Below are positions 60,563-64,000 of a stretch of 64,000 bases of DNA, in pieces. A model generated the notes under the pieces. The model worked only from the letters and a program-made list of their open reading frames with translations. It was not told where the DNA came from and did not search any database. A program made the position numbers and the translations under genes. The stretch comes from JAXLXE01 sp046328115 (GTDB taxonomy: Bacteria; Chloroflexota; UBA6077; JACCZL01). Position 1 is the first letter of the stretch. Every line of letters begins with the position of its first letter. The stretch lies in contig JAXLXE010000001.1 of NCBI GenBank assembly GCA_046328115.1, forward strand, positions 2,542,001 through 2,606,000, read 5' to 3'.

Positions 60563-61474
60563 GTGACAGCATCAACCAGTCCGTTTCGCGGCGTCTTTGC
60601 CATTCCCGTCACGCCGTTCCACGACGACGGCGCATTGGACCTCGGCTCACTTCGCCGCTGCGTGGAATTCTGCGTCAGGTCTGGCGCCCACGGCGTGGTG
60701 GCGCCAGTCAACGCCAGCGAGTTCTTCACGCTCACCGAGGACGAGCGCAGACGCGTGGTGGAGGTGGTGGTTGAGTCAGCGGCCGGCCTGATCCCAGTAG
60801 TCGCCGGCGTCTCGGGCGCCAGCACCCAGGTCGCCGTGGCGATGGCCGCGCACGCGCGGGCAGCCGGCGTGGACTCCGTCATCGCGATGCCGCCGTACGT
60901 ACGGCACCCGGCCGGCGAAGAGATCGTGCAGTTCTACGCGGCCGTGGCTGAGGCGGCCCAGGTACCGGTGTGGATCCAGGACTACGTGGCCCCTATGGGC
61001 ACACCCATGCCGGCCGCGCTCCTGGCGCGGCTCCTCCGCGAGATCCCGGGCGTGGAGTACCTGAAGGAGGAGACCTCCCTGGCACCCCAGGTGATGACGC
61101 AAGTCCAGGCTCTGGCGGGTGATTCCCTCAAGGGGATGATGGGCGGCATGGCCGGTCGCTACCTGATGGACGAATACGCCCGTGGTGCCTGCGGGACCAT
61201 GCCCGCCTGCGAAGCCACGGACGCCCACGTGAAAGTCTGGAACGCGCTAGAGCAGGGCCCACCCAGCGAGGCCCGCCGCCTCTTCAACCAGCTTCTCCCG
61301 CTGCTGAACATCGAGGCGATGTACTCGTTCACGGTGTACAAAGAGGTCCTGTACCGCCGCGGGATCATCGCCAGCCCAAAGACCCGCGCCCCCGGCGCCA
61401 CGACGCTGGACGCCCACGCCAGCGCCGAACTAGACCAGATCCTGCGCGACCTGGCGCCGCTACTGGACTCGTGA
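60563..61474 (+). CDS. DapA-family aldolase/lyase (2-keto-3-deoxy-sugar aldolase or related)
   Basis: 303 residues from GTG 60563. FRGVFAIPVTPFHDDGALDL, GAHGVVAPVNASEFFTLTED, VIPVVAGVSGASTQVAVAMA, YVAPMGTPMPAALLARLLRE and the Schiff-base lysine in GVEYLKEETSLAPQ. Ordinary DapA has GGTTGE where this has APVNASEF, so lysine synthesis is unlikely. With the dehydratase upstream, cleavage of a 2-keto-3-deoxy acid is a fair guess. Confidence 0.83.
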   Translation: MTASTSPFRGVFAIPVTPFHDDGALDLGSLRRCVEFCVRSGAHGVVAPVNASEFFTLTEDERRRVVEVVVESAAGLIPVVAGVSGASTQVAVAMAAHARAAGVDSVIAMPPYVRHPAGEEIVQFYAAVAEAAQVPVWIQDYVAPMGTPMPAALLARLLREIPGVEYLKEETSLAPQVMTQVQALAGDSLKGMMGGMAGRYLMDEYARGACGTMPACEATDAHVKVWNALEQGPPSEARRLFNQLLPLLNIEAMYSFTVYKEVLYRRGIIASPKTRAPGATTLDAHASAELDQILRDLAPLLDS

Positions 61475-61656
61475 CACCCCAACTGCCTGGCACCGCACGA
61501 CGATCACGCGCGCCGTGGTCGGTACGGCCGACCATTTGGTCGGGCCAACGCTGGGGACGTACCCGAGCGATCGACTCACAGCGGAAGGAACACCACCGAG
61601 TTGCGCAGATCTGTGGAATGCATGGCCCGGGCGATGAGCTCGAGCTCCTCGATGCA

Positions 61657-61923
61657 TTACCCAATTGAGATTCTCAGTTGATGCGGATACACCACACCCG
61701 CGAACGGCACACCCTGTGACTGACGCCGAGTGGCCTCTATGAGGAAGTCCGTGTCCTGCGAGAAGAGCACGCGGTTCAACGACGCGGCCCGGTCGAGTAG
61801 CTCCTGATCCGAGAGCTCCGCGGCTTCGTCATCGGCGGCTGTGACCACGTCGACCCCGCGCACGCGCAATGCGGTCGTGACGCTCCGCGGCACATGATGG
61901 TCCATGTACAGGCGTACTGCCAC
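61657..61923 (-). CDS. DUF5615 PIN-like toxin
   Basis: 88 residues from GTG 61923, sharing 1 nt with the antitoxin stop. MAVRLYMDHHVPRSVTTALR, GVDVVTAADDEAAELSDQEL and NRVLFSQDTDFLIEATRRQS give the PIN-like acidic residues (Asp8, Asp near 31-32, Asp in DTDF). Probably an RNase of a type II toxin-antitoxin pair with the DUF433 protein. Confidence 0.82.
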   Translation of the reverse strand: MAVRLYMDHHVPRSVTTALRVRGVDVVTAADDEAAELSDQELLDRAASLNRVLFSQDTDFLIEATRRQSQGVPFAGVVYPHQLRISIG

Positions 61924-62237
61924 TACTGGCGGCGAAGCGCTCGCAGCCTGGCCTGGGCAGGCCGTGCCTCGCTGTCCCGCCGCAGCCGATCGACAAACTC
62001 GAGGTCCCGCTGAATCTGCTGGTCTAGCTCAGGCTGATGGTCCCAGTAGAACGCAAGTGCCGAGTGGATCTGGCCAAGCGTCAGATGCCGATACTGGAAA
62101 GCGAGCTCCTCCGGGCTCCACCCGTACGCGCGCTGGGCCACCACCAGATCGAGCACTTTCATCCGGGTGCCGGCGATCATCGGAACGTGCCCGTCCTCCA
62201 GGACCACGTGTTCGTAGCGCGTTTCGACGGTGGCCAT
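61923..62237 (-). CDS. DUF433 antitoxin-like HTH protein
   Basis: 104 residues from ATG 62237 (GGAG 8 nt upstream); the open frame to 62444 is not needed. HVVLEDGHVPMIAGTRMKVL and AYGWSPEELAFQYRHLTLGQ, then IHSALAFYWDHQPELDQQ are the DUF433 elements (HTH). Normally the antitoxin and repressor of a DUF5615 toxin, as the 1-nt overlap suggests. Confidence 0.85.
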   Translation of the reverse strand: MATVETRYEHVVLEDGHVPMIAGTRMKVLDLVVAQRAYGWSPEELAFQYRHLTLGQIHSALAFYWDHQPELDQQIQRDLEFVDRLRRDSEARPAQARLRALRRQ

Positions 62238-62425
62238 GGATAGCACTCCAATCCAGGTGACGGTCGCGCGGAGACGTGGCTGCTCTGTTTGATCATAACG
62301 AAGTCGCGTGGTCCCCGGGCGTCTTGGGCGGGCTCGTAGCCTTGCGTTGCGGCTCGAATCGCTCGCCACCTGAGTGCAGACGCCAACTCCGCCACGTCGA
62401 ACCCGTAGACTCCGCGCGTGGAGGC

Positions 62426-63277
62426 ATGGTGAGCGACGATCCACAGAACCTGAACGACATCGGCCGCGATCTCTGGGACCAGAAGGCCGCGTTCTGGGAC
62501 GAGCTACACGGCGACCGCGGCAATCACTTCCACCGTGAGCTTGTGGAGCCCGCGGTCGAGCGGTTGCTGGACGTACGGCCAGACGAGCGGGTGCTGGACG
62601 TGGGCTGTGGCTCCGGTGTGGTCGCTCGCCGGCTGGCCACGCTCGGCGCGCACGTTACCGCAGTGGACTTCAGCTCTCGCCTGATCCAGCGGGCGCTCGC
62701 CCGTGGACAGGCGGGCGGCGCGGCGATCGACTACCGTGTCGTCGATGCCACGGACGAGGTGGCGCTCGCCGCGCTTGGCGAGGGGCAGTATCACGCCATA
62801 GTCTCCACCATGGCGCTGATGGACATCCCTGAGATCGGGCCGTTCTACCGAGCGGCGCGGCGGCTCCTCGTGCCAGGCGGGCGCCTGGTCGTGGCGACCG
62901 CGCACCCCGCGTTCAATTCGAACAACCCGACACTCGTCGCCGAGTCAGCGGACCAGGACGGCACGCTCATGTGGTCCACCGCGCTCAAGATCACCGAGTA
63001 TCTGGAGATCCCGCCGCGGCTCGGCATGGGCGCGCCACGCGAGCCGGTGCCCCATTACTACTTCCACCGACCGCTGGGCGCCTTGTTTGCCGAGGCCTTC
63101 GCCTCGGGACTGGTGCTCGACGCGCTCGAAGAGCCCGCCTTTGCCCCGCGAGAGCCAATGCGTCCCGGGACCTGGCAGTCCCTGTCTGGGATCCCGCAGG
63201 TCCTGGCAGCCCGCCTGATACCGCGCCCGGGGCGGAGTGTCGCCCCCGCCCCCGACGCGCAAAAACTTTACGAGTAG
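62426..63277 (+). CDS. SAM-dependent methyltransferase
   Basis: 283 residues from ATG 62426 or GTG 62429 (GGAGG directly before). DERVLDVGCGSGVVARRLAT (motif I), GAHVTAVDFSSRLIQRALAR, IDYRVVDATDEVALAALGEG, YHAIVSTMALMDIPEIGPFY and LLVPGGRLVVATAHPAFNSN make a class I methyltransferase of the Methyltransf_11/25 type. Substrate unknown. Its 3' end overlaps the convergent dehydrogenase by 10 nt. Confidence 0.83.
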   Translation: MVSDDPQNLNDIGRDLWDQKAAFWDELHGDRGNHFHRELVEPAVERLLDVRPDERVLDVGCGSGVVARRLATLGAHVTAVDFSSRLIQRALARGQAGGAAIDYRVVDATDEVALAALGEGQYHAIVSTMALMDIPEIGPFYRAARRLLVPGGRLVVATAHPAFNSNNPTLVAESADQDGTLMWSTALKITEYLEIPPRLGMGAPREPVPHYYFHRPLGALFAEAFASGLVLDALEEPAFAPREPMRPGTWQSLSGIPQVLAARLIPRPGRSVAPAPDAQKLYE

Positions 63278-64000
63278 CGGACCACCTGCCGGCGGACCTC
63301 GCCACGCTCCAGCGCCTCGTACGCCTGGTTCAGGTCTTCCAGCTCGATCTCGCGGCTGATCAGCTCACGCAGCTTGTACTTGCCGGCCATGAACATGTCC
63401 ACGAACATCGGTAGATCCACCCGCTGGCGCGAGCCGCCGAAGGACGCGCCCGTGATGATCCGCTCCTCCAGTAGCATCTGCGGATCGAACGAGATTCGCG
63501 TCCCCGTTGGCGAGACGCCAATGGCCACCACGGTCCCGCCGCGGTGCACCGAGTGGACGGCCTGCTCGATCGTCTTGGAGCCGCCGATGGCCTCGATGGC
63601 GTAGTCCGCGCCGTCGCCGCCGCACAGGTCCCTGATCTTCTCGATAGGGTCATCCTTCGACGCGTTGATCAGATGGGTGGAGCCAAACTCGCGCGACCAC
63701 TCCAGCTTGTTGTCGAAAATGTCCACCGCGATGACCTTCTCCGCCCCCATCAGCGCCGCCGCCTGGATCGCGTTGAGGCCCACGCCACCGCAGCCGTACA
63801 CCACCACGTTGGAGCCCGGGGTGACCTTTGCCCGGTTGATCACAGCACCCGCGCCGGCCGTCACGCCGCAGCTCACCAGGCAGACAACCTCCAGCGGCGC
63901 GTCCTTGCGGATTGGGATCACCGCCACCTCGGGCACGGTGGCCCTCTCCGAGTAGGTCCCCAGCCGTAGGTACTGGAACAGCTCTTGCTCGCCCTTGCGG
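63268..64000 (-). CDS. Zinc-dependent alcohol dehydrogenase (class III/AdhC-like), 5' part outside window
   Basis: About 243 codons visible; the frame is open to the window edge (LFQYLRLGTYSERATVPEV before the annotated ATG-like start). LEVVCLVSCGVTAGAGAVIN (substrate-site region), GSNVVVYGCGGVGLNAIQAA (NAD fold) and EKVIAVDIFDNKLEWSREFG are typical of class III or mycothiol/formaldehyde-type dehydrogenases. GGTVVAIGVSPTGTRISFDP and SREIELEDLNQAYEALERGE complete it. The catalytic Cys/His region lies beyond the edge. Confidence 0.88.
   Translation of the reverse strand, partial: RKGEQELFQYLRLGTYSERATVPEVAVIPIRKDAPLEVVCLVSCGVTAGAGAVINRAKVTPGSNVVVYGCGGVGLNAIQAAALMGAEKVIAVDIFDNKLEWSREFGSTHLINASKDDPIEKIRDLCGGDGADYAIEAIGGSKTIEQAVHSVHRGGTVVAIGVSPTGTRISFDPQMLLEERIITGASFGGSRQRVDLPMFVDMFMAGKYKLRELISREIELEDLNQAYEALERGEVRRQVVRYS

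Noticed and set aside
1..64000. tRNA and rRNA genes
   Set aside because: Intergenic regions were read and no cloverleaf or rRNA-like sequence was recognised; a covariance-model scan was not possible.

Overview
The window is a GC-rich bacterial chromosome segment, about 65% GC by eye. Lipoprotein and Tat-exported solute-binding proteins, a selenocysteine formate dehydrogenase with a NrfD-type membrane subunit, and a [NiFe] hydrogenase of the kind used for trace H2 suggest a Chloroflexota-like or other soil or thermal monoderm. That placement is inference; no rRNA or tRNA gene was seen.

Layout. 1-7,904 (minus strand) is a housekeeping operon read rpsP, khpA, rimM, recO, dnaX, a Nudix/phosphotransferase chimera, a small pyrophosphatase, ybaB, recR and a lytic transglycosylase cut by the window edge. 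8,144-15,280 carries a DUF2064 transferase, two MFS exporters, a secreted glucosaminidase-like protein, cysK and a nucleoside deaminase. 15,371-23,807 holds malQ, an XRE regulator, a GH5 lipoprotein, a glycosyltransferase, a divergent MurD-like ligase, a phosphotriesterase-family hydrolase and a MetE-like methyltransferase. 23,970-28,835 is a three-gene formate dehydrogenase operon whose catalytic gene is read through an in-frame TGA (Sec) backed by a clear SECIS hairpin. 29,054-35,045 looks like an island of lower GC: DUF1800, DUF1501 (Tat), FkbM methyltransferase and an IS66-family element with a perfect 8-bp target duplication.

35,105-44,668 (minus strand) is a hydrogenase operon. In transcription order it encodes a CooC-type ATPase, the small subunit, four tandem ~100-aa single-TM helical proteins, the large subunit, a degenerate M52-like protein, a winged-helix protein with a Cys-rich tail, a NifU-accessory-like helical protein, an M52 maturation protease, HypC, a DUF6390-like protein and a Tat-exported family-5 solute-binding protein. 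A divergent family-5 binding protein with two permease genes lies on the other side (44,816-48,377), so nickel import is a reasonable guess for both.

48,548-64,000 contains a secreted dual-specificity phosphatase, then a minus-strand sugar operon (HAD, transketolase, transaldolase, 6-phosphogluconate dehydrogenase, glucose-6-phosphate dehydrogenase, RpiA, ROK kinase, NDH-2), an enolase-superfamily enzyme with a DapA-family aldolase, a DUF433/DUF5615 toxin-antitoxin pair, a methyltransferase and a partial zinc alcohol dehydrogenase.

The two most interesting points are in the hydrogenase operon. First, the CooC-type ATPase has an in-frame TGA exactly where the family has the first Cys of its metal-binding CxC motif, followed by a hairpin, in a genome that demonstrably uses Sec. 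Second, four overlapping membrane-anchor genes are inserted between the two hydrogenase subunit genes, which may form a previously undescribed membrane or quinone-coupling module.
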